In this document: piece by piece, positions 26,660 to 34,471 of the stretch
How positions within the stretch are numbered: the stretch's first letter is position 1
How the letters are laid out: each line of letters opens with the position of its first letter
Source: Thermoleophilia bacterium
GTDB lineage: Bacteria; Actinomycetota; Thermoleophilia; UBA2241
Length of the DNA stretch: 64,000 nucleotides
Assembly: GCA_041393415.1 (NCBI GenBank)
Contig: JAWKKE010000006.1
Span: forward strand, 74,321 to 138,320
Reading direction: 5' to 3'
The notes under the pieces: generated by a model
The model's database searches: none
What the model saw: only the letters and a program-made list of their open reading frames with translations
What the model was told of the DNA's origin: nothing
Program-made: the position numbers and the translations under genes

Positions 26660-28732
26660 TCAGAACGTCTGACGCCGGAGGAGTTGCGCGTTGAACGCCA
26701 CGATGATTGTGCTGATCGACATGAGCACCGCTCCGACGGCCGGTGAGATCAGAATGCCGAAGGGGGCGAGAACGCCGGCGGCAAGCGGCAGGGCGACGGC
26801 GTTGTACCCGGCCGCCCAGACCAGGTTCTGCACCATCTTGCGATAGCTCGCCGAACTCAGACGCAAGAGACCGGCGACCGCCCTGGGATCGCTCCGCACC
26901 AAGACGATGCCCGCCGACGCAACAGCCACGTCCGTGCCGCTGCCGATGGCAATGCCTACGTCGGCCCGAGCAAGCGCGGGAGCGTCGTTGACGCCGTCGC
27001 CCACCATGGCCACGCGGCGGCCCGACCGTCGCAACTCTTCGACCTTGCCGTCCTTGTCTTCCGGCAGCACCTCGGCGAAGTAGCGACTGATGTGCAGTTC
27101 GGCGGCGACGGTCCGCGCCACCTGCTCCGCGTCGCCGGTCAGCATGGCCACCTCCACACCCATGGCTTGCAGATCCGCGACGGCCTGCCGACTCTCAGTG
27201 CGGATCGCGTCGGCTAAGGCAAACGCGGCAACGACCTTGCCGTCCTGAATCAAGTAGACCAGGGTGCGACCCTTCTCACGCACCGTCTCCTCAAACATCC
27301 GTATGCGCGCTTCCGGCTGCAGTCCGAGTTCCTGCAGCAGACGAGGACCGCCGAGATAGACGTCGCTGCCGCCGCTGCGCGCCCGTACGCCCCGGCCCTT
27401 CATCGCGTCGAAGCTGTCTATCTCTGGCTCGACAACACCGCGCGCAACTGCCGCATCCCTGATGCCCACCGCGATCGGGTGCTCTGAGTCGCCCTCAAGC
27501 GCGGCGGCCAAACCGAGGGCGGCCTTCTCGTCTTCGCCCTCTGCCACCGCCCCTTCGGTCATTTCGAACCGTCCCGTGGTCAACGTCCCCGTCTTGTCGA
27601 ACATGACGATGTCCAGGTTGCGCGCCTCCTCGAGCGCGACACGATCGCGCACGAGCAGCCCGCGCCGAGCGCCGATCGACGTGACCAACGCCACTACAAG
27701 CGGAACGGCCAACCCGAGCGCATGCGGACAGGCGATGACGAGCACCGTCGCGACACGCGACACGACCACCGAAAGGCCGGCACCGGCAAACCACCAGGCG
27801 AGCGCCGTAATCACGGCGACGGCGACGGCGACGTAGAAGAGCCAGCCGGCCGCCCGATCGGCGAGCAGTTGAGTCTGCGAGCGACTCTTCTGCGCCTCGT
27901 CGACCAGGCGCATGATGCCGGCCAATGTTGTGCCGTCACCGACGGCATTCACTTGCACCCGCAGACTGCCGTCGCCGTTGATGGATCCGGCGACGACCCG
28001 GTCTCCGGGGCCTTTCGCGACCGGCGTCGACTCGCCGGTGACCATCGCCTCGTTCGCGTCGGATTCCCCCTCTACGACGACACCGTCGGCCGGCACGCTT
28101 CCTCCGGGGCGAACAAGAACGAGGTCGCCGCCGGCAAGCACGTCGACGGCGACCTCCTCCATCTTCCCGTCCGGCTGAATGCGCTCGGCCGTATCCGGCA
28201 GCAGTTTGGCTAGTTCGCCGAGCGCGCCCGATGCCTGACGCACACTGCGCATCTCGAGCCAGTGACCGAGAAGCATGACGTCGATCAGGGTGACCAGCTC
28301 CCAGAAGAAGCCCTCGGCGTCGCTCACGAAGAGCGTCGCGACGCTGTAGACGAAGGCCACGCTGATCGCCAGGGAGATGAGCGTCATCATGCCGGGACGG
28401 CGGCCCAGTATCTCCGGCCAAGCCATCCGCAGGAAGGGAACGCCACCGTAGGCGAAGATCACGACGGCGAGAACAGGGGTGATCCAGTGACTGAAGGCAA
28501 ACGTGGGCGCCGTGTACCCCAGCCAGTCCTGCAGGCTGGGACTGAAGAGGAGCACCGGGAGCGAGAGCGCGAGACAAACCCAGAACCGCCGCCGAAAGAG
28601 CTGTTCGTGATCGGCGTGACCGGTGTGGTGGGCGTGCCCTTCGGGCGCGCGCTCGTGATTGGTCTCAGCGGCAGCCTTGGAATCCCGCTGCCCACCTCCC
28701 TCGTGCGCCGGATGAGATCCAGAATGCGCCAC
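26660..28732 (-). CDS. copB: Copper-type P1B ATPase (CopB-like) with His-rich N-terminus
   Basis: Membrane pump of 690 residues. It has the CPH metal-passage motif (VIACPHALGLAVPLVVA), which marks CopB rather than CPC-type CopA, phosphorylation site DKTGTLTTGRFEM, TGES (MVTGESTPVAKGPGDR), and MVGDGVNDAPALARADVGIA. The N-terminal 45 residues are His-rich with no CxxC metal-binding domain, as expected for CopB. I prefer GTG 28730-28732, with AGGAGG seven bases upstream, to an earlier ATG. Probable role is Cu(+)/Cu(2+) or silver efflux. Confidence 0.92.
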   Translation of the reverse strand: MAHSGSHPAHEGGGQRDSKAAAETNHERAPEGHAHHTGHADHEQLFRRRFWVCLALSLPVLLFSPSLQDWLGYTAPTFAFSHWITPVLAVVIFAYGGVPFLRMAWPEILGRRPGMMTLISLAISVAFVYSVATLFVSDAEGFFWELVTLIDVMLLGHWLEMRSVRQASGALGELAKLLPDTAERIQPDGKMEEVAVDVLAGGDLVLVRPGGSVPADGVVVEGESDANEAMVTGESTPVAKGPGDRVVAGSINGDGSLRVQVNAVGDGTTLAGIMRLVDEAQKSRSQTQLLADRAAGWLFYVAVAVAVITALAWWFAGAGLSVVVSRVATVLVIACPHALGLAVPLVVALVTSIGARRGLLVRDRVALEEARNLDIVMFDKTGTLTTGRFEMTEGAVAEGEDEKAALGLAAALEGDSEHPIAVGIRDAAVARGVVEPEIDSFDAMKGRGVRARSGGSDVYLGGPRLLQELGLQPEARIRMFEETVREKGRTLVYLIQDGKVVAAFALADAIRTESRQAVADLQAMGVEVAMLTGDAEQVARTVAAELHISRYFAEVLPEDKDGKVEELRRSGRRVAMVGDGVNDAPALARADVGIAIGSGTDVAVASAGIVLVRSDPRAVAGLLRLSSASYRKMVQNLVWAAGYNAVALPLAAGVLAPFGILISPAVGAVLMSISTIIVAFNAQLLRRQTF

Positions 28733-28838
28733 GGTACGCCTCCTGCCCCGACTGCTCCTCGTCACTCCCGGCCGGACACCTCACTGGGCGATATACCGCA
28801 GGGAGTGTCAGGCGCTAACAATCACGACGCGGATCCCT

Positions 28839-29957
28839 TCACGGTTCCGGTCGCGTATTGCCGAGCACGGCCGAGAGAAACCGCCACTCGGGGTAAGCGT
28901 CAAAGAGGAGAACCTTCACAATGAGCAGCATGGGCACCGCGAGCAGACCGCCCAGCGGGCCCAAGGCCCAGCCGAACACGATGAGCGAAAGGAAGACGGC
29001 GAGCGGCGACAAATTCGTCGAGGTCCCCATTACCTTGGGCTTGACGAAGTTGTCCGAAGCGGTATTGATGACCACGTATCCTACGATCACGATGAGAGCC
29101 GTGGTCCAGCCCGAGGTCAGTAGTCCCAGGAGGGCCGGCGGCACGAGGGCGAGTACGAAACCGATGTAAGGAATGAAGCTGAAGAAGAACGAGAGCAAGC
29201 CCCAGAGGAGCGCGTTTGGGACGCCGAGGATGAGCAGGAGAACGGTATCGACGATCGCGACCACTGCACCGAGGAGCGCGCTCACTTTCACGAAGCCGCG
29301 CTACTGAGACGCCAGCCGCTGAATGCTCCCCCGCGTAGCTTCAGACATCCCGGCGACCTCCATCTTGTCTGAGATGGAGGTCGCCTCAAGGAGCATGAAG
29401 GCGGCCGTGAACGTGACCAGCAGTAGTGTCGAGAAGAGGCTCGTGAGACTCGCGATCAGACTCATGCCGACGTGCACCAGTGTCATGAAGTTGACGTTCT
29501 CGAACGTGAGCAGCGCCGTGAGATCTATGTCCGCTGCCGCGAGAGCCGCGACGACGGAGTCCCACAGATGTTGAAACTCGTCTTGATAGCCGGGCAGGCT
29601 CAGAGCGAAACTCCCCAGCGAAGCGCTCAGCACGAGTATCACGACGATCTCCACAATCACGGTGACGGTCACCGTCACCGCGAAGGCAACGTTCGCGCGC
29701 AGGCCCTTGCGTATCAGCCACCCAATGACGGGTGCGATGCCAACGGCGACGACTAGTGCAAGGACGATCGGCGCGACGACGCCCGCGGCGGCCTTCATGG
29801 CGAGGAGCAGGACGGCGGCACCGACCAGGGCCACCATTGTGCGGGTGCCCGACCAAGCGTCGCGGCTGCCGGACGCCAGACTAGCCACGCGTGGAGCGTC
29901 GGCAATCGGTGGCGGCGACTGCGCAGCTACGCCATTCTCTTTGCTCTGATCCGTCAC
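28839..29957 (-). pseudogene. AI-2E/YdiK family transporter interrupted by an in-frame TAG
   Basis: Two same-frame segments make one AI-2E family permease. Residues 1-218 (29957-29301) hold the N-terminal helices (APIVLALVVAVGIAPVIGWL, FVTVTVTVIVEIVV-like stretches) and end in SIQRLASQ. A TAG at 29301-29303 follows. After three codons (RGF) a GTG at 29291 opens the second part, which carries the diagnostic LLWGLLSFFFSFIPYIGFVL, DNFVKPKVMGTSTNLSPLAV and LGPLGGLLAVPMLL. No frameshift is needed: the stop replaces a single codon. Either a recent nonsense mutation, a sequencing error, or a two-piece protein with restart. GTG 29955-29957 with AGGAGA upstream is the start I chose. Confidence 0.8.
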
Positions 29958-30235
29958 GCTGCTCTCCTGGTCACGAGGAGCATCGCGCGCGCCCATCTGC
30001 TCAAGCGTCTCCGCATCGCGCTCGCTTCAGACAGACCTCCACGGCGGCGTGACAGATTGCCGCCGCGGCAGCGCGAAGCCGCCCAAACCCCACGAGGCTC
30101 GATGCCTGTTGACGATCTGACCTCAACTCTGCTCGCCAGCGAAGAATTCGCGCAGCATGCTCTCGTCCGCTTCAAGTGGTTTGCTGCGGGTGACGCGCGC
30201 CGCCGATCGTGCGCCGGGCGTGCTCGGCAGTCGAC

Positions 30236-30550
30236 CTACGAGCCCAGGATCTTGGCCTTCTGCTGCGCAAACTCGTCGTCGCTGAGGATGCCCTGCACCT
30301 TCAACTGACCGAGACGCTCGATCTGGGCAATCTTCTCGTCCATGGTCAGACCCGCCGGCGCTGGCGCAGCCGCGGGCGCCGGCGGAGGAGCCTGCTGCTC
30401 GTAGTAGACCGGCTGCTGTTGTTGCTGCTGCTGCGCGAACGCTTCCTGTTCCGCGTATCTCTGAGTGCGCCGCCGCTCCATCCTGTTGGCCGTCGCGCTG
30501 GCGGTCGCCGTGATCACGGCCGTGCGTCCCATCATGCCGATGAGTCCCAT
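30236..30550 (-). CDS. SHOCT-domain protein
   Basis: The 104-residue protein has an N-terminal hydrophobic/Ala-Thr stretch (MGLIGMMGRTAVITATASAT), a glutamine and proline-rich middle, and a C-terminal SHOCT domain. That domain reads MDEKIAQIERLGQLKVQGIL then SDDEFAQQKAKILGS. GGAGG precedes ATG 30550. SHOCT tails are oligomerisation modules on many unrelated proteins; no specific function. It lies nine bases after the DUF6325-like gene, so they are one operon. Confidence 0.88.
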   Translation of the reverse strand: MGLIGMMGRTAVITATASATANRMERRRTQRYAEQEAFAQQQQQQQPVYYEQQAPPPAPAAAPAPAGLTMDEKIAQIERLGQLKVQGILSDDEFAQQKAKILGS

Positions 30551-30559
30551 CGTCGCCTC

Positions 30560-30991
30560 CTACTCGGCGGGGTTCGCGAGAGCCGCGAACGCCTCGTTGA
30601 CAACGGCCGCGGGAACACGCATCTCAAGTGCGAGCTCCCCGCCCACGTTGTGCACGGCCTCTTCCAGGCCGATTGCCCAGCGGTGCTCGATGGCCAGAGC
30701 AGCCGCGGCCGTGCCTGGCGCCAGGCCCTCGAACATCGCCTGCACGTCGTCGGCGTCGAACAGGCCCCTTGACCCCGTATCGATGAAGCCGAGAAGGGCC
30801 GCCTCGTCGGCCGGCAGATCCTCGATGTCGAGCGATGTACGAACGCCCCCTTCGCTCATGCTCACGACCGCGGCGTCGAGGACACGAATGATTCCCTGCT
30901 GTGCCAGTTCTGCGAGCTTCAGCGTGACGCTACCGTCGAACCTGGGTTCGTCGAACGTCAGCACGATGACGTCCACCGGTCCGTGCAACAT
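30560..30991 (-). CDS. DUF6325/DUF1269-like small protein
   Basis: A 143-residue acidic protein starting LHGPVDVIVLTFDEPRFDGS, with KLAELAQQGIIRVLDAAVVS and ALAIEHRWAIGLEEAVHNVG. This pattern is usual in small actinobacterial proteins placed beside SHOCT genes (DUF6325 in recent naming). Strong GGAGGAG before ATG 30991. Function unknown; possibly membrane-stress related by context. Confidence 0.8.
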   Translation of the reverse strand: MLHGPVDVIVLTFDEPRFDGSVTLKLAELAQQGIIRVLDAAVVSMSEGGVRTSLDIEDLPADEAALLGFIDTGSRGLFDADDVQAMFEGLAPGTAAAALAIEHRWAIGLEEAVHNVGGELALEMRVPAAVVNEAFAALANPAE

Positions 30992-31080
30992 TGCGTCTCC
31001 TCCTGTTGTCGTGAATCGCCATGACTCTTCGTGCCCACAATGCGCAGCACTGGAACGCTGCGCGCGTTCGTCCAGACAGA

Positions 31081-31365
31081 TCAGGCGTGGCCGTGCATGC
31101 GATCACGGTTGCCGTAGGCGCCGCCTGTCCAGAAGGAGATGTCGGCCGCAACGCCGATCGCGATCCATATCCAGTCGAGCGAGTGTACGCCGCCGGGAGC
31201 CACGAGTACGTAGCAGAGCGTCGTCCACGGTGCCAGGAAGAAGCCCAAGACCGGCCACACCCACGTACTAAAAGCTATGTCCCAGCGCGCGGGATCCACC
31301 AGCCACCACACGAGGACTGCTGCACGCGGACCCAGCAGAAACAGAACAGTAATCGGACAGCACAC
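31081..31365 (-). CDS. Small three-helix membrane protein
   Basis: The 94-residue protein has about three hydrophobic helices (PITVLFLLGPRAAVLVWWLV, TWVWPVLGFFLAPWTTLCYV, LDWIWIAIGVAADISF) and a short basic C-terminus with NRDRMHGHA. GTG 31363-31365 has AAGGGGGA at correct spacing. It resembles small uncharacterised actinobacterial membrane proteins found near SHOCT genes; no function. Confidence 0.75.
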   Translation of the reverse strand: MCCPITVLFLLGPRAAVLVWWLVDPARWDIAFSTWVWPVLGFFLAPWTTLCYVLVAPGGVHSLDWIWIAIGVAADISFWTGGAYGNRDRMHGHA

Positions 31366-31596
31366 GCCAGATCCCCCTTTTCACCTAACCGCAGCGCCAT
31401 CACACCACATTAGCCCGTCGAGCAACTCGGCGCGGGCAGCCTTCACGTTGACCTCCCCGGTCAGTTGCGGAAAGGCATCTGGCACGCGGCGTCACAGGAC
31501 CGTGGAGTTGGCGCCAATCCTCCACGTCCCGGAGTATTGGCGTACAGCACTCTACGCACGCAGCGAGCGGAAATGCAACAGTCCGGCGCCGCCGCG

Positions 31597-32061
31597 CTAG
31601 CGGCGCCGGCGGCGGGCGGCGCGTTCCGCTTGCGCCGCTCGCCGTGCCGCCTCCTGCCGGCGTTTCTCCCACTGGATGAGGCGGTCGGCCGTGAGGACGT
31701 CGACGAGCACGGCCACACCGACCCCAATCGCGTTGACCAGGAAGTCGGCAGGATCGTAGACATTAGCGAGGATGCCGAAGCCGTTGGTGGCCTCGAAGGC
31801 CTCAACGGCGAGCAGTGCCAGGCCCGCGGCGTAGAGGCGCGGACGCGACCACCTCATCGTCGTATTGAGAATCGCGAAGTAGATTGCGAAGGAGACGACG
31901 AAGTTGCCGACCCAAGAATGGACAACATCTTCGAACGATCCCCGGTACATGGACTCGAGGAGCAGCAGAAGCGCTCCCAGCACCGCCAGAGCAACGTTGC
32001 GAACGATGAGTACGCGCGGCGGTGCGGCACTAACCGCAGCGCGATCAGAACTGCGACTCAC
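31597..32061 (-). CDS. VanZ-like small membrane protein
   Basis: The 154-residue protein has four hydrophobic segments (VLIVRNVALAVLGALLLLLE, GNFVVSFAIYFAILNTTM, LYAAGLALLAVEAFEATNGF, FLVNAIGVGVAVLVDVLTA) and an arginine-rich C-terminus. The DPADFLVNAIGVGVAV ending resembles the VanZ-like fold, where an Asp/Asn pair precedes the last helix. GTG 32059-32061 overlaps the helicase stop (GTGA), so it is translated from the helicase transcript. Upstream in-frame starts lie inside the helicase gene and are unlikely. Confidence 0.75.
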   Translation of the reverse strand: MSRSSDRAAVSAAPPRVLIVRNVALAVLGALLLLLESMYRGSFEDVVHSWVGNFVVSFAIYFAILNTTMRWSRPRLYAAGLALLAVEAFEATNGFGILANVYDPADFLVNAIGVGVAVLVDVLTADRLIQWEKRRQEAARRAAQAERAARRRRR

Positions 32062-33779
32062 GCGTCCCTCCGGGGCCGGCGCTCCTGCCGTTCGCGGCTG
32101 GCACGCACCTTGCGCCCCTTGATCGTCGTGCCCTGGAGGGCGGCGATGACGTCGTCGGCCGCCGCCTCCGGCACCTCCACAAGTGTGGCACGCTCGCCGA
32201 TCTCGATGGCCCCGATATCGCGGCCATTCAGACTCGACTCGCCGGTGATCGCCCCGACCACGTCTTGCGGCCGCATGCCGGCCACACGGCCGAGACCGAT
32301 CCACACGCGTGTCGTGGGGCCCGCAGACGCGAGCCTCCGCCGCCGGCCCGCTCCGCTGCGATCTTCACGAAGACGCGCCTTCACACCACCGCCACGCTCG
32401 TCGCGTAGCGGCTTGGCCTCGGGGATCTCCTCCTCGTCCCCCACGCCGCCGCGAGCTTCTCTCGCCAGCCTGACGGCGGCAAGCGCGATCTCCATGATGT
32501 CGAACTCCTCCGAAAGGTGTTCCACCACAACCCGGTAGTGGTCGAGATCGTCCTCGAGAATGCTCTCGCGCAGCGTCGCGCGAAGCAGCTCGAGCTGTCG
32601 CGCGCGCAGGTCGGCGACGGTCGGCACCTTGCCGATCGTGATTCGCCGCTTGGTGGCGCGTTCAATCGTCTTGAGCATAGGGTGCTCGCGCGGCTGCATG
32701 AGCGTGATCGCCACACCACCGCGTCCGGCGCGACCGACCCGACCGATGCGATGCACGTACGCCTCCGGCGAGGACGGCATGTCGTAGTTCACCACGTGAG
32801 TGAGGGGCCCGATGTCGAGCCCTCGCGCGGCCACATCGGTGGCCACGATCAAGTCGGCCACGCCACCGCGAAGCCGCGCCATGACACGCTCGCGCTGCTG
32901 CTGGCTCATGCCGCCGTGCAGCGCCTCGGCCCGATACCCACTTCCGCTAAGGGTCTCGGCAAGCTCGTCCACCTCTACCCGCCTGCGACAGAAGACGAGC
33001 GCGGCCTCCGGACTCTCCACATCCAGGATTCGCCCCAGCGCCGCCGGCTTGTAGGCGGGCTGAACAAGATACGCCACCTGCCGCACCAACGGCGCCTCTC
33101 CGGGAGTCGTCACCTCGAGCCCGATGCGAATCTGCACAGGCTCGCGCAAGTGACCGCGCATCATGGTCACGATGCGCGCTGGGACGGTCGCCGAGAACAG
33201 GATGGTCTGACGCTCCTCAGGCACCTCCCGCAGCAACTCCTCGATATCCTCGGCGAAGCCCATGTCGAGCATCTCATCGGCTTCGTCGAGGACGAGCATG
33301 GCGACATTGCCGAGGCGCAAGGTCTTGCGCGCCAAGTGGTCGAGGGCGCGCCCGGGCGTGGCCACGACGACGTCGGTGCCACGCTGCAGCGCGCCCAGCT
33401 GCCGGGTGATCGGCTGCCCCCCGTACACGGGCAGCACACGCACACCAAGCTCGCGCCCGTAACGGTGGATGGCCTCCGACACCTGCACCGCAAGCTCGCG
33501 CGTCGGCACAAGAACGAGTGCTCCGGGATCGCGGCGCGCACCGAGGTCCGGCAGCCGCTGCAACAAGGGCAGCGCGAACGCGGCCGTCTTGCCCGTACCC
33601 GTCGGCGCCTGGCCGAGCAGGTCGCGACCTTCAAGCAGCGGCGGAATGGCCTCACGCTGCACCGGAGTGGGCTCCTCGTACCCAAGATTGGACAACGCCG
33701 TCACGAGCTCCGGCATCACGCCGAGGTCGCGAAAGCCTCCGAGATCGTGAGCCGCGCCCTCGGCGCCTTCAGTCCTCAT
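32058..33779 (-). CDS. DEAD-box RNA helicase (DeaD/CshA type) with C-terminal RNA-binding domain
   Basis: ATP-dependent RNA helicase of 573 residues. Q motif GYEEPTPVQREAIP, Walker A GQAPTGTGKTAAF, PTRELAVQV, TPGRALDHL, DEAD box LVLDEADEMLDMGF, SAT, and the C-terminal HRIGRVGRAGRGG are intact. An Arg/Gly-rich linker leads to a DbpA-like RNA-binding domain (RVWIGLGRVAGMRPQDVVGA) and a basic tail. ATG 33777-33779 preceded by GGAG is chosen over an earlier ATG lacking a site. Likely role is ribosome assembly or mRNA decay, often cold induced. Confidence 0.93.
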   Translation of the reverse strand: MRTEGAEGAAHDLGGFRDLGVMPELVTALSNLGYEEPTPVQREAIPPLLEGRDLLGQAPTGTGKTAAFALPLLQRLPDLGARRDPGALVLVPTRELAVQVSEAIHRYGRELGVRVLPVYGGQPITRQLGALQRGTDVVVATPGRALDHLARKTLRLGNVAMLVLDEADEMLDMGFAEDIEELLREVPEERQTILFSATVPARIVTMMRGHLREPVQIRIGLEVTTPGEAPLVRQVAYLVQPAYKPAALGRILDVESPEAALVFCRRRVEVDELAETLSGSGYRAEALHGGMSQQQRERVMARLRGGVADLIVATDVAARGLDIGPLTHVVNYDMPSSPEAYVHRIGRVGRAGRGGVAITLMQPREHPMLKTIERATKRRITIGKVPTVADLRARQLELLRATLRESILEDDLDHYRVVVEHLSEEFDIMEIALAAVRLAREARGGVGDEEEIPEAKPLRDERGGGVKARLREDRSGAGRRRRLASAGPTTRVWIGLGRVAGMRPQDVVGAITGESSLNGRDIGAIEIGERATLVEVPEAAADDVIAALQGTTIKGRKVRASRERQERRPRRDA

Positions 33780-33907
33780 GCCCGCTCCGTTCGTTGAGAT
33801 TGAGCTCGATGCAGCGGCAACCATGCGGCGTCGCTCGAGTCAGTCCCATACTACGGGAAAGAACCCCGCGATGGCTGCTTCCCCGCCAGCGTCGGGCTGG
33901 CGGCCCG

Positions 33908-33936
33908 TTGCCGCCGCCTCAGGCATCCTGTACAGT
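33908..33936 (+). promoter_or_regulatory. Candidate promoter for the CODH/ACS operon
   Basis: TTGCCG (33908-33913), 17 bases, TACAGT (33931-33936), followed by a leader of about 85 bases to the HMA-like gene at 34026. Found by eye; it is the only well-spaced pair in the gap. Confidence 0.45.
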
Positions 33937-34025
33937 TCGAATTCACTACTCTCATGCGTAAAACTATGGTCCTCGTCCGCTCCTCGGACATGGGATGCCG
34001 GCGCGGTCAGGACAAGGAGTCGTCG

Positions 34026-34349
34026 ATGCAAGAGATATCCTTTTCCCTGCCCGGCATGTGGGCCGATCATCACGTCCTCGCCGTCCGCGAGCTCCTCAAG
34101 CAAGACACCGGCGTCATCGTCGTCGACGCCAGCTCGCGCGACCTCGTCGTACGTCTCTCCTTCGACGAGTCTCTCACCGACGCCGACAAGATCGCCGCTC
34201 GCTTGAGCGCCGCCGGCTACGTGCCCGGCGCCGCCGGCGAGGAGACGCCGCCGCCCACGAATAAGCCGGCTTGGGCCACCGCCGGTTGTCGCGTCACGGC
34301 GACCGATCCTATGGATCTCATCATGTCCGGCGACCATCGCAAGTACTAA
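34026..34349 (+). CDS. HMA-fold protein lacking the CxxC site, first gene of the CODH/ACS operon
   Basis: The 107-residue protein follows the HMA (heavy-metal-associated) pattern: ISFSLPGMWADHHVLAVREL, TGVIVVDASSRDLVVRLSFD and a final AARLSAAGYVPG. The usual metal-binding GMxCxxC is replaced by GMWADHH, so if it binds metal it would use Asp/His. The C-terminal tail (TNKPAWATAGCRVTATDPMD, then a basic end) is outside the fold. AAGGAG precedes ATG 34026. Being directly upstream of cooS suggests a nickel or assembly role, but none is shown. Confidence 0.75.
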   Translation: MQEISFSLPGMWADHHVLAVRELLKQDTGVIVVDASSRDLVVRLSFDESLTDADKIAARLSAAGYVPGAAGEETPPPTNKPAWATAGCRVTATDPMDLIMSGDHRKY

Positions 34350-34471
34350 GTCGCCGGATCACGAGTGAGTCACGTCAGCAACCGTTCGCAGCTCTCCCCC
34401 CCACCGAGATCGAGACCGGTGCCGCCGGCGCACGCTACCGCGCGTCGGCGGTCACCACAAGGAGTTGAACC

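Noticed and set aside
29301..29303. TAG read as pyrrolysine in the AI-2E permease
   Set aside because: No pyrrolysine genes are visible in the window and the site is not a methylamine methyltransferase; nonsense mutation or error is simpler.
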